Assembly (NCBI GenBank): GCA_947095945.1
Contig: CAMUQM010000119.1
Location: 1-6,264 of the forward strand
Length of the DNA: 6,264 nt
DNA from: an uncultured Prevotella sp.
GTDB lineage: Bacteria; Bacteroidota; Bacteroidia; Bacteroidales; Bacteroidaceae
Direction: 5' to 3'
How positions within the stretch are numbered: position 1 is the stretch's first letter; each line of letters starts with the position of its first letter. The position numbers were made by a program, and so were the translations under genes. Below the pieces are notes generated by a model. That model did not search any database. It was given only the letters and a program-made list of their open reading frames with translations, and was not told where the DNA came from. Positions 1 to 6,241 of the stretch are shown here, one piece after another.

Positions 1-320
1 ACAAGGGTCAAGCCATCCAACTTCCACGAGAGCCATATAGGTTTGTTTTCAGCCCATTTGGCAAGGTCTTCTACTTTCTTAGTCTTTGCCAAGGATAGGG
101 CAGAGAACTCATGCTCCTCCTTTTTACCAGCAACATTATCGGCAGAAACATTCTGTGTCGGCGAATCGGGGAGTATGATACCTGTTTCTTCTTCTAATTT
201 CTTTAGTTTATCAAAGGCAGCATCCCATTCATAATCGGTCATGAGTTCATCACGACCATTGTAGTAGGCATCGGAAGCTGCATTAAGTTGGTTGACAAGT
301 GATTGTATTTCTTTGTTCAT
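1..320 (-). CDS. NAD+-dependent DNA ligase-like protein, N-terminal part (3' end outside window)
   Basis: I translated this from the ATG at 320-318; 106 codons are present and the frame is still open at the left edge. The protein aligns without gaps to the N-terminal Ia domain of bacterial LigA. It has the paired tyrosines at 19-20, D29, D33 and the PDSPTQ motif at 51-56, then the HExxxLSL segment at about 70-77. The adenylation motif K-L-D-G is at 100-103, and K100 would be the lysine that takes AMP from NAD+. The enzyme would seal DNA nicks in the cytoplasm. It is divergent: W32 sits where E. coli LigA has the NMN-contacting Tyr35, and the usual D-x-P after the tyrosine pair is missing. It could therefore be a second, accessory ligase and not the housekeeping LigA. 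It lies 79 bp downstream of the Nudix gene on the same strand, so co-transcription is plausible. The start is supported by the family alignment; no strong ribosome site is visible. Downstream OB, zinc-finger, HhH and BRCT domains cannot be seen. Confidence 0.82.
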   Translation of the reverse strand, partial: MNKEIQSLVNQLNAASDAYYNGRDELMTDYEWDAAFDKLKKLEEETGIILPDSPTQNVSADNVAGKKEEHEFSALSLAKTKKVEDLAKWAENKPIWLSWKLDGLTL

Positions 321-399
321 TGTTTTGTTAGATGATTGACGATGACAAGTCGTACTAAATAGTTATAAGCAAAAGCAGGTCATAAACAGCAGATAGCTC

Positions 400-795
400 T
401 TACTTCCAAAGCTGCTTTATGAGTGCTGCATCAGCCTCAGTCCAGTTGAGTTTTGAGAATTCTTCTACTGTTAGCCAGCAAGAATCGATGTGCGCAAGGA
501 GCTTGAATTTATTGTCACGAGCCATACAATCGTAGGCTGTAAGACTGATGGTAAAGTCTGGATACTCATGTTCAATACTTCCGAGCTTTGCTCCGACATA
601 GATATTCCAGTCCATCTCTTCAAGCAATTCACGACACAAAGCCTCATGGTCACTCTCGCCCTCTTTTACTTTACCACCCGGAAACTCCCAGTGTTCAGCA
701 ATATAGTTAGGACCTTTACGTAATCGCTGTGTACATAGAATCCTGTCACCGTCATGGACAACAGCACAAACAACGTTGAGATGTTTCTTTTCCAT
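400..795 (-). CDS. Nudix hydrolase, MutT/NudG-like (deoxy)nucleoside triphosphate pyrophosphohydrolase
   Basis: A complete 131-residue protein, the usual size for MutT and NudG. The Nudix box runs from G41 to W63: G41, five residues, E47, seven residues, then R55-E56-L57-L58-E59-E60. The glutamates bind the catalytic divalent metal. It is preceded by the family hallmark HWEFPGGK at 35-42, and the N-terminus has the V-V-C-A-V-V strand and a TQR motif at 22-24, as in MutT-type enzymes. The expected reaction is hydrolysis of an NTP or dNTP to the monophosphate plus pyrophosphate, in the cytoplasm. Oxidised dGTP (mutation avoidance) or modified pyrimidine nucleotides are likely substrates, but the sequence does not decide between them. 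The box ends E-E-M-D-W where the consensus is E-E-x-G-U, so the glycine is replaced by D62. The gene is followed by the ligase-like gene on the same strand. It is divergent from nhaD, and a -7-type promoter box lies about 53 bp upstream of its ATG. Confidence 0.88.
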   Translation of the reverse strand: MEKKHLNVVCAVVHDGDRILCTQRLRKGPNYIAEHWEFPGGKVKEGESDHEALCRELLEEMDWNIYVGAKLGSIEHEYPDFTISLTAYDCMARDNKFKLLAHIDSCWLTVEEFSKLNWTEADAALIKQLWK

Positions 796-847
796 AATTT
801 TATCTATTATTCGGTTATTTCTTTCCTTTTACTTCTTGCTTTATTTG

Positions 848-855
848 CAAATATA
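848..855 (-). promoter_or_regulatory. Putative -7 promoter box for the Nudix/ligase genes
   Basis: On the minus strand this reads TATATTTG, a full match to the Bacteroidota primary-sigma -7 consensus TAnnTTTG. It would start a transcript with a leader of roughly 45 nt before the Nudix ATG at 795. I found no good -33 TTTG at the expected distance, so the call rests on the -7 box and its position. Confidence 0.45.
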
Positions 856-929
856 CTATAATTTGTCGAATGATTCCATCTTTCTTAGAATTAATTTGAT
901 TTCTTTATGTGCAACTCGTATCTTTTGCT

Positions 930-937
930 TATCTTTG
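930..937 (+). promoter_or_regulatory. Putative -7 promoter box for nhaD
   Basis: The plus strand reads TATCTTTG, a full match to the Bacteroidota -7 consensus TAnnTTTG, 34 bp before the nhaD ATG at 972. The implied 5' leader is short (about 27 nt), A-rich and without a clear Shine-Dalgarno site, which is normal in this phylum. No convincing -33 element is seen. The short leader leaves no room for a riboswitch upstream of nhaD. Confidence 0.45.
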
Positions 938-971
938 CACGCCAGAAAGTAAATAGAAAATATAAATATTT

Positions 972-2357
972 ATGTCTACACTAACAATTGCTATTATTGT
1001 GGTCTTCGTGCTGGGCTATGCGCTCATTGCAATGGAGAGTCTTACTAAGATTAACAAGGCAGCAATCGCTTTGTTGATGTTTGTCTTCTGCTGGACACTT
1101 TTCATGTTTGATCCAGCGCCGTTTGTACAGCTGATGCACCCAGACTTTGAGGGGACAGGTGAAAAAGTTGTATCGTTTGTCAACTCCTTAATAGCGGAGC
1201 ATTTGGGCGATACTGCTACTACACTTTTCTTCCTTATGGGAGCAATGACAATTGTGGAAATTGTCGATCAGAATGGTGGTTTCAACTGGGTGAAGAATGT
1301 AATGCAGTCTAAGACAAAGCGTAGTCTCTTGTGGAAGATTGCCTTTATGACCTTCTTCCTCTCCGCAATCCTTGATAACCTGACGACAAGTATCGTGATG
1401 GTTATGATTCTGCGTAAGCTTGTACAGGCTAAGCATGATCGAATTATTTATGCTTCGTTGGTTATCATTGCAGCTAATTCAGGTGGTGCTTTCTCTCCAA
1501 TCGGTGACGTAACAACTATTATGCTATGGAATGCAGGTATGGTTACAGCTGCTGGTGTTATTAGTGAAATCTTTGTTCCATCTTTGATATCAATGTTGAT
1601 ACCAGCGTTCTTGTTGTCACTTTTGCTGAAGGGCAATATTCAGAATGATGAGCTGTCGAGCGATATGTCAGGTGAACACGAAGTCTTAGAGTTTAACGGA
1701 CTCCAGCGTAAGATAGTTTTTGCAGTAGGTGTAGGTGGTCTCTGCTTCGTTCCTTTATTCCATTTCCTCACTGATTTGCCTCCTTTTGCTGGTATTCTGT
1801 TTGTATTGGGTATTCTGTGGACTATAACAGAGGTCTTTTATCATAATCTTCATAAGAAAAGAGGTGGTGACGTTCATTTTTCAAAGCGTGTGAGTAGTCT
1901 GTTAAGCCGTATTGATATGTCAACTATCCTTTTCTTCCTTGGTATTTTGATGGCTGTGGCTTGTCTGGAAGAAGTAGGTGTATTAAAGGAATTAGGAAGT
2001 GGTTTGAACACAGCCTTCAACAGTAATCATTATGCTGTGACAGGTATTATCGGTGTTCTTTCAGCTATTGTCGATAACGTACCACTTGTTGCTGGAAGTA
2101 TGGGTATGTATCCTCTTGGAGTAGAACCTGATATGGCTGTTGATGGTATCTTCTGGCAGTTACTTGCTTACTGTGCGGGTGTGGGTGGTTCAATGCTTAT
2201 CGTAGGTTCTGCAGCAGGTGTTGTAGTTATGGGACTTGAGAAGATTACTTTCGGCTGGTATATGAAGCGTATTACGTGGATTGCTTTCGTTGGTTATGTT
2301 GCTGGTATTCTTTCATACTGGGTTATTCGTACATATATCCTTACAAGTCCGCTGTAG
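972..2357 (+). CDS. nhaD: Na+/H+ antiporter, NhaD type (ArsB/NhaD ion transporter superfamily)
   Basis: A complete 461-residue, very hydrophobic protein with roughly a dozen membrane segments, matching the usual length of NhaD. Diagnostic motifs appear twice, as expected from the inverted two-repeat fold. The first half has FFLMGA (86-91), SAILDNLTT with D135-N136 (131-139) and SGGAFSPIGD with D179 (170-179). The second half has FFLGILMAV (321-329), SAIVDNVPLV with D368-N369 (364-373) and a glycine-rich GVGGSMLIVGSAAG (403-416). The paired Asp-Asn helix breaks and the SPIGD motif are the expected ion-site elements. A hydrophilic loop at about 221-247 separates the halves. The family exports Na+ (or Li+) in exchange for H+ across the inner membrane and supports salt and pH homeostasis. 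The gene stands alone: it is divergent from the Nudix gene, convergent with the B12 operon, and followed 27 bp later by a long hairpin. Other superfamily members such as arsenite or citrate carriers are less likely given these motifs. Confidence 0.92.
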   Translation: MSTLTIAIIVVFVLGYALIAMESLTKINKAAIALLMFVFCWTLFMFDPAPFVQLMHPDFEGTGEKVVSFVNSLIAEHLGDTATTLFFLMGAMTIVEIVDQNGGFNWVKNVMQSKTKRSLLWKIAFMTFFLSAILDNLTTSIVMVMILRKLVQAKHDRIIYASLVIIAANSGGAFSPIGDVTTIMLWNAGMVTAAGVISEIFVPSLISMLIPAFLLSLLLKGNIQNDELSSDMSGEHEVLEFNGLQRKIVFAVGVGGLCFVPLFHFLTDLPPFAGILFVLGILWTITEVFYHNLHKKRGGDVHFSKRVSSLLSRIDMSTILFFLGILMAVACLEEVGVLKELGSGLNTAFNSNHYAVTGIIGVLSAIVDNVPLVAGSMGMYPLGVEPDMAVDGIFWQLLAYCAGVGGSMLIVGSAAGVVVMGLEKITFGWYMKRITWIAFVGYVAGILSYWVIRTYILTSPL

Positions 2358-2384
2358 GATTTAACTTCCAAACATTATAAATCC

Positions 2385-2456
2385 GTAGGGGTATAAGCCC
2401 TCGTCAGTTTACACAAAATACGTTGTACATAGACTGACGAAGGCTTATATCCCTAC
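2385..2456 (+). terminator. Long hairpin after nhaD, probable transcription terminator
   Basis: The arms at 2385-2408 and 2433-2456 are 24 nt each. They pair along their full length except for one G-U wobble (G2391 with T2450) and one C-A mismatch (C2400 with A2441). The loop is 24 nt. The hairpin begins 27 bp after the nhaD stop codon and is followed by a pyrimidine-rich run that includes TTTCGTTTTCTTCT, consistent with an intrinsic terminator. The stem is unusually long for a simple terminator, so it may also be a palindromic repeat element that has been put to this use. Confidence 0.6.
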
Positions 2457-3054
2457 TTTCGTTTTCTTCTCTACCACTTTACTTTTTTTGTTTCAGACTT
2501 CATTCTTTGAAAAGGATTCTTATGTTTGTCTCATCTTATCAAAGTGTAGATTATCATTTAGTTTAGTTCTTTTTGGTAGTTATTTCTTATATATGTTAGT
2601 AATTAATGTCTTACTATATGTATAATGAGTCTCTTATCTTATTTTCTACTGATGTGCTAACGCCTATCACGTTTGGTGTTGTTGGTAAACACCAGTGGTG
2701 CTAAGGTCTTATTCACTTGCAATATATGGTTGGAGAAGTTGTTATCGCTTCTTGTTAGCATCGAATAGTACTGCTAAAAGTAAATAAAACATTGATTAGT
2801 TTGCTTACTCTTCCAATGATAGTAGGATATTATTTATAAAAGGGAGAATTTGCAAGAGATAGTATACTACTAAAGTTTTATTGGTCAGTATTAATTTAGT
2901 TATAAAATAATAGGGGTGCACAGACTTGTACATCCCTATTCATTGCTTATAGCGAGCCTTATACAATCTTGACCTTGTGTTTGTGTATTATATGAAACTG
3001 TATGGTTATTTTGACTCTTTATATAAGTCGTGAAGTCAAGCTGTATAGTTTATC
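2457..3054. other. Gene-poor convergent intergenic region
   Basis: About 600 bp between the nhaD terminator hairpin and the end of the btuG-like gene. It is strongly AT-rich, with no frame resembling a known protein and no tRNA-like cloverleaf that I can see. A block at about 2651-2761 is less AT-rich. It holds a perfect 7-bp hairpin, TGGTGTT (2674-2680) with AACACCA (2688-2694). It also holds a longer-range inverted pair, TGCTAAC (2655-2661) with GTTAGCA (2754-2760), and GTGCTAA twice (2654-2660 and 2698-2704). A 34-codon minus-strand frame at 2657-2761 spans the block, but I do not recognise it and would not call it a gene. A lone TATGTTTG at 2521-2528 matches a -7 box but has no gene behind it. 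The hairpin at 2909-2940 is listed separately. Confidence 0.6.
2909..2940 (-). terminator. Hairpin downstream of the B12 operon, possible terminator
   Basis: The arms at 2909-2922 and 2927-2940 are 14 nt each around a 4-nt loop (GACT), paired except for one G-U wobble and one C-A mismatch. Read on the minus strand it lies 114 nt past the btuG-like stop codon and is followed by ATTTTATAACT, a weak T-rich tail. It could end the btuB-btuG transcript and might also act in the other direction. The distance and weak tail keep confidence moderate. Confidence 0.5.
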
Positions 3055-4107
3055 TTAGTTGACAAAGCGAACGTTCTGTGCGCTATATCCTACTTGAATT
3101 TTTCCCTGAATAAGCTTACCCTCTGGAGAGTAGTAGTAGATTTCACTTGGTGCTGTATAGCTTGGATTGTCAATAACATAGATGTTACCATAGCTATCAA
3201 CATTAACTTGTGAAGGATTTGTGAGGCCCGTCATGTCAAGGTCTGTATCCTTACCTGTTGCCAAGTCATGGATAAAGAAACGCTTGTTAGATGCATCACC
3301 ATAGACCGCATACAGACAAATGAGTGCATTCTTTTTTGCACTGTAAGCGATAGAACTTGCCTTGAAGAGCTTTTTAACCTCATCATTTTTTGCATTAATC
3401 TTCTGTACAAGTGCCGTCTTGTGGTCGAACATTGATACGAAGTAAATATCGTTACCAACAGCAATATTCTGGTTGTAAGGATTATCTCCTACAGTAAGTG
3501 TCTTGATTTTCTTGAAAGAATTACAGTCAACGACAGCTACTGTATTACCACTTCCATAACCTGAGATGTTTGTGTAAAGCTTACCGTTTGCAACAGAAAG
3601 CGCCTCAGGATGATCACCAACTTCTACAGAGTCAACCAATGGCTTTTGCGTGTTGTTAGGATTCATCTTATAAACCTTACCATTGTAAGCAGAGAAGTAA
3701 ACATAATTACCATCTGTTGTCAGATAGCGTGGGCTGGCATTGTGTAGCTTGATAGTCTGCTCCATCTTTCCTTTTCGGTCCAAAATCTCAACCTTTGAAG
3801 ATGTTGTACTGGTCACGACAACCTTTGTACCAAAGACTACCAAGTCTTGAGCATCACCGATTCCAACACCGTTCTGAGTTCTGTAAGCATCGCTGTACAT
3901 GTATGGAGCAGTTGGACGTGCTTCTATGTTATAGTCCAAAATACCTACTGTACCATCGTTTGCATTCCAGTTTCCAGCACAAGAAACGTATACATCTGTG
4001 CTGTATACTGGTGGCTGTACATTAACAAAGTTGTTGTCATCGCTACAAGCTGTGAATGTAAGTGCTGACATCAAGATGACACCAAGCGCAAGAAGATTCT
4101 TTTTCAT
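3055..4107 (-). CDS. btuG: BtuG-like surface lipoprotein, beta-propeller, cobalamin-binding
   Basis: A complete 350-residue protein. Its N-terminus is a lipoprotein signal: KK, a hydrophobic stretch (about 5-19), then the lipobox F-T-A-C with the lipidated C21. The residues after it, SDDNN (22-26), resemble the Bacteroidota export signal that sends lipoproteins to the outer face of the outer membrane. The rest is a run of about seven beta-rich repeats of the YVTN/YncE type. Examples are 38-60, 87-110, 127-148, 167-200, 210-240, 250-283 and 299-327, with a last strand at 340-350 that could close the ring. BtuG proteins of Bacteroides are surface seven-bladed propellers that bind vitamin B12 very tightly and hand it to BtuB. 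The position directly after a BtuB-like receptor (90-bp gap, same strand, under a cobalamin riboswitch) makes that role likely here. Ligand binding is inferred from context and fold; the sequence alone shows only a propeller lipoprotein. Confidence 0.8.
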   Translation of the reverse strand: MKKNLLALGVILMSALTFTACSDDNNFVNVQPPVYSTDVYVSCAGNWNANDGTVGILDYNIEARPTAPYMYSDAYRTQNGVGIGDAQDLVVFGTKVVVTSTTSSKVEILDRKGKMEQTIKLHNASPRYLTTDGNYVYFSAYNGKVYKMNPNNTQKPLVDSVEVGDHPEALSVANGKLYTNISGYGSGNTVAVVDCNSFKKIKTLTVGDNPYNQNIAVGNDIYFVSMFDHKTALVQKINAKNDEVKKLFKASSIAYSAKKNALICLYAVYGDASNKRFFIHDLATGKDTDLDMTGLTNPSQVNVDSYGNIYVIDNPSYTAPSEIYYYSPEGKLIQGKIQVGYSAQNVRFVN

Positions 4108-4197
4108 TTTTCTTGTTGTTTAATTTATAGTTGTTCTTATCATTTTTTACTCTTTATATTTTTACTTTCTTTACTCCTTATACTTTCTTACCTTTCT
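4108..4197 (-). repeat. Purine-rich low-complexity spacer between btuB and btuG
   Basis: In the mRNA sense, positions 4197 down to 4134 (64 nt) contain no C. They form imperfect repeats built from GTAAAGAAAGTA and TAAGGAGTAA-like units. The rest is A-rich up to the btuG ATG. No promoter box or stable hairpin is visible, so btuG probably shares the btuB transcript. The A/G-rich, unstructured leader could serve as the translation-initiation region, as A-rich leaders do in this phylum. Confidence 0.55.
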
Positions 4198-6177
4198 TTA
4201 GATTTTCCAGCTAATAGAAAGTCGCCAGTTGGTTCCCGGCATAGGATAAAAGCGTACTACCTCATAATTCTTATTACCAAGATTGCGCAAGTCGAACTGT
4301 AGGTGCAGTTGTTGTTTGTGGATGTTGATATCTTTTGAAACCGTGATGTTATGGTCAGTGAAGGCTGCCATTCGGTTATTAGGGATGTTATATCCCAGCG
4401 AATAGCGTTCGCCCATCAGTAGTAAGTTATAGCTTAAATCCAGCCATGGGGTATGCAGTAGTGAACTGACTGACCCCGAGTGGCGTGGAGTATAAGCTAT
4501 CTGGTGTCCATAGTAAACATAGGTTGGATTAGTTCTATCGGTTGCATTGAGCATGCTATAGCTTCCGGTCACGCTAAGTGACCATTCGTTATTCCATCGT
4601 TTCTCTGCATTCGCGGAAATGTCAAGACCTATTTGGCGTACTTTTCCCGCATTCATCATCTGCCAATAGAACATCTTTGGCACTGCAATAATTTTATCGG
4701 TGACGTTGCCTAAGTATCCATCAGTTGTCAACGAGAGTTGCAATGTTCGGTTGAAGGTATGAGAATAGGTTGCACCGAGGTTCCACTGTCGTAACTTTTC
4801 AGGGTTAAGGTGACGATTGCCTATGCCTGTATAATAAAGTTCATTGAGTGTTGGCGTGCGGAAGATGTCCTTGTATCCGAAACGGAAACGAAGATTTTGC
4901 AAGGCTCTCCATTGTAGGCTAAAGGCTGGAGAAAGGCGATGGAAACCGTCAGAAGCATTGCCTTGTTTCACTTGCTCGGTGATATTTGTTGCAAGAAGGG
5001 AAGTGTTAAATGTGAACTGACCAATGTGATAGTTTGCTGCTAATGCTGTCCACAGTGAGTTTCGTGTTGGGTTTGCAGCCTGAGATAGTGTCATTGATAG
5101 ATGATTATGGGCGTAATCCTGTGCCAAAGAGAGGTGAAGCCCCTGCAATGGTTCAGTCCATAAAGTAGCAGTAAGGTATGCTTCCTGCTGTCGGTAGATA
5201 TCTTCTTTGTAGCCACCAGCAGGTATATCTGAATAGCGTGACCATAAGTAATTCCACTTTGCAGCAGCTTTCAGCTTCATACGCTGGCTAAATTGGTTCT
5301 CATAGTACAGTTGTGTAAAGACATTTTTGTCTACTAATCGTTCGGCAGAGTAGGTATTATCGTAAATAACTGCACCCGGTAAGCCTCGACGAGAGGTGAA
5401 ACCGTAAGCCTTCCACTTCAGTATTTGATTATCATTGAGTTGATAATCAAGGTTTATTTCTCCTCGCCAAGTTTCGATGTCACTGTTGTTACGACGTTCA
5501 TTAATTGTTTTTATGCCGTTTCTCAGTTTGAAAGTGTAAACGCCATCAGCCTTTTCATAGCTTCCGTAAGCTCCAATGGCAAGGCGCGAAAGCTGCTGAT
5601 GGAAGAGTAGGGAAGGTGCGAAAAGTCCGTAACTACCAGTACGGATGGTTGTAGAGAGGTCGGTCTTCTTTCTTGTAGTCTCGCTATTACGGTCTGAATA
5701 GCTTTGCAGTGTACTGATATTAATCATTCCTGCAGAGGCGTATGATTTCGCACTTTGGTAGATATCATCGTCTTGTCCAATCTGAAGACTAATGAGCGAT
5801 ATGTTATCGAGGGTAAAGCGAGAGAGGTCTATCTGTCCACTCTGGCAGTCACCGACCTGTACTCCATCATAAACAACGCCTGTATGTCCTGCACCAAGAC
5901 CACGGATGTTGACCGTCTTCATACCGCCCACACCGCCATAGTCTTTTACTTGTACACCAGCAAAACGTTTTAAGGCATCGCCCATATCACGAATGCCGAG
6001 TCGTTCCATATCTGCGTGTGAAAGTGTCTGTACTGGCGAACTTGCCAATACATTACCAGAAATACGGAAGCCATTGACCACAACTTCCTCAATGGTTTGC
6101 GTTGTGTCAGAATCAATAGTCTGCGCTATTGTACCGAGTGGGCACAATAATATTAAGAAAGAAGCCAACTGCCTCAT
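4198..6177 (-). CDS. btuB: BtuB-like TonB-dependent outer-membrane receptor for cobalamin
   Basis: 659 residues from the ATG at 6177. I chose this start because it gives a signal peptide at once (MRQLASFLILLCPLGTIA, likely cut before Q19); the frame's upstream TTG falls at the end of the riboswitch. A TonB-box-like IEEVVV follows at 29-34. The plug domain covers about 47-150 and includes GDALKRFAGVQVKDYGG (66-82) and NIRGLGAGHTGVVYDGVQVG (90-109). The remainder alternates aromatic beta-strands and turns typical of the 22-strand barrel, and ends in NWRLSISWKI. There is no carboxypeptidase-regulatory-like N-terminal domain, unlike SusC-type receptors, which fits the vitamin/siderophore class. 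It would import cobalamin into the periplasm using TonB-ExbBD energy. The substrate is assigned from the cobalamin riboswitch ahead of it and the BtuG-like partner behind it; the barrel alone would not separate cobalamin from heme or siderophore receptors. No frameshift or internal stop is seen. Confidence 0.88.
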   Translation of the reverse strand: MRQLASFLILLCPLGTIAQTIDSDTTQTIEEVVVNGFRISGNVLASSPVQTLSHADMERLGIRDMGDALKRFAGVQVKDYGGVGGMKTVNIRGLGAGHTGVVYDGVQVGDCQSGQIDLSRFTLDNISLISLQIGQDDDIYQSAKSYASAGMINISTLQSYSDRNSETTRKKTDLSTTIRTGSYGLFAPSLLFHQQLSRLAIGAYGSYEKADGVYTFKLRNGIKTINERRNNSDIETWRGEINLDYQLNDNQILKWKAYGFTSRRGLPGAVIYDNTYSAERLVDKNVFTQLYYENQFSQRMKLKAAAKWNYLWSRYSDIPAGGYKEDIYRQQEAYLTATLWTEPLQGLHLSLAQDYAHNHLSMTLSQAANPTRNSLWTALAANYHIGQFTFNTSLLATNITEQVKQGNASDGFHRLSPAFSLQWRALQNLRFRFGYKDIFRTPTLNELYYTGIGNRHLNPEKLRQWNLGATYSHTFNRTLQLSLTTDGYLGNVTDKIIAVPKMFYWQMMNAGKVRQIGLDISANAEKRWNNEWSLSVTGSYSMLNATDRTNPTYVYYGHQIAYTPRHSGSVSSLLHTPWLDLSYNLLLMGERYSLGYNIPNNRMAAFTDHNITVSKDINIHKQQLHLQFDLRNLGNKNYEVVRFYPMPGTNWRLSISWKI

Positions 6178-6241
6178 ATCTCGTTTGTAATCAAAGGGTT
6201 CTAAGCACCGCCCTTCCTCGAGGGATGCAACGATTTGCAAT
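6178..6241 (-). promoter_or_regulatory. Expression platform / leader between B12 box and btuB start
   Basis: The 64-nt leader has two short hairpins in the mRNA sense. TGCAA-ATCG-TTGCA lies at 6239-6226, right after the B12 box, and CCCT-CGAGGA-AGGG at 6224-6211. The position just after the box is where cobalamin riboswitches form the hairpin that makes a kissing contact with the aptamer, so the first hairpin is a candidate for that element. There is no U-run after either hairpin, so control by translation initiation looks more likely than termination. That mode is inferred. Confidence 0.55.

Noticed and set aside
43..234. Plus-strand 63-codon frame near the left edge
   Set aside because: The minus strand here encodes a clear ligase N-terminus with PDSPTQ and KLDG motifs.
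471..723. Alternative frames on both strands across the Nudix gene
   Set aside because: They overlap the Nudix gene, whose box and length fit the family; the alternatives have no recognisable motif.
1188..1636. Minus-strand frames within nhaD
   Set aside because: nhaD is complete and motif-rich on the plus strand; these frames are its complement and show no family features.
2521..2528. TATGTTTG promoter-like box in the convergent gap
   Set aside because: There is no -33 element at the right distance and no gene downstream; an 8-base degenerate match is expected by chance in AT-rich DNA.
3795..4068. Two overlapping plus-strand frames opposite the btuG 5' end
   Set aside because: They are shadows of the lipoprotein gene with unlikely amino-acid composition (many His, Cys and Arg in one frame).
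4120..4143. Seven-codon frame (ATG at 4143) upstream of btuG as a leader peptide
   Set aside because: It is too short, has no distinctive codon run, and is likely chance in an A-rich spacer.
5425..5973. Plus-strand open frames across the btuB region
   Set aside because: They lie antisense inside a well-supported receptor gene, resemble no family, and have no promoter or ribosome site.
4198..6240. Longer btuB form of 680 residues starting at the TTG at 6240
   Set aside because: The extra 21 residues are encoded by the riboswitch expression platform, the start is TTG, and the extension would bury the signal peptide that begins at the ATG at 6177.
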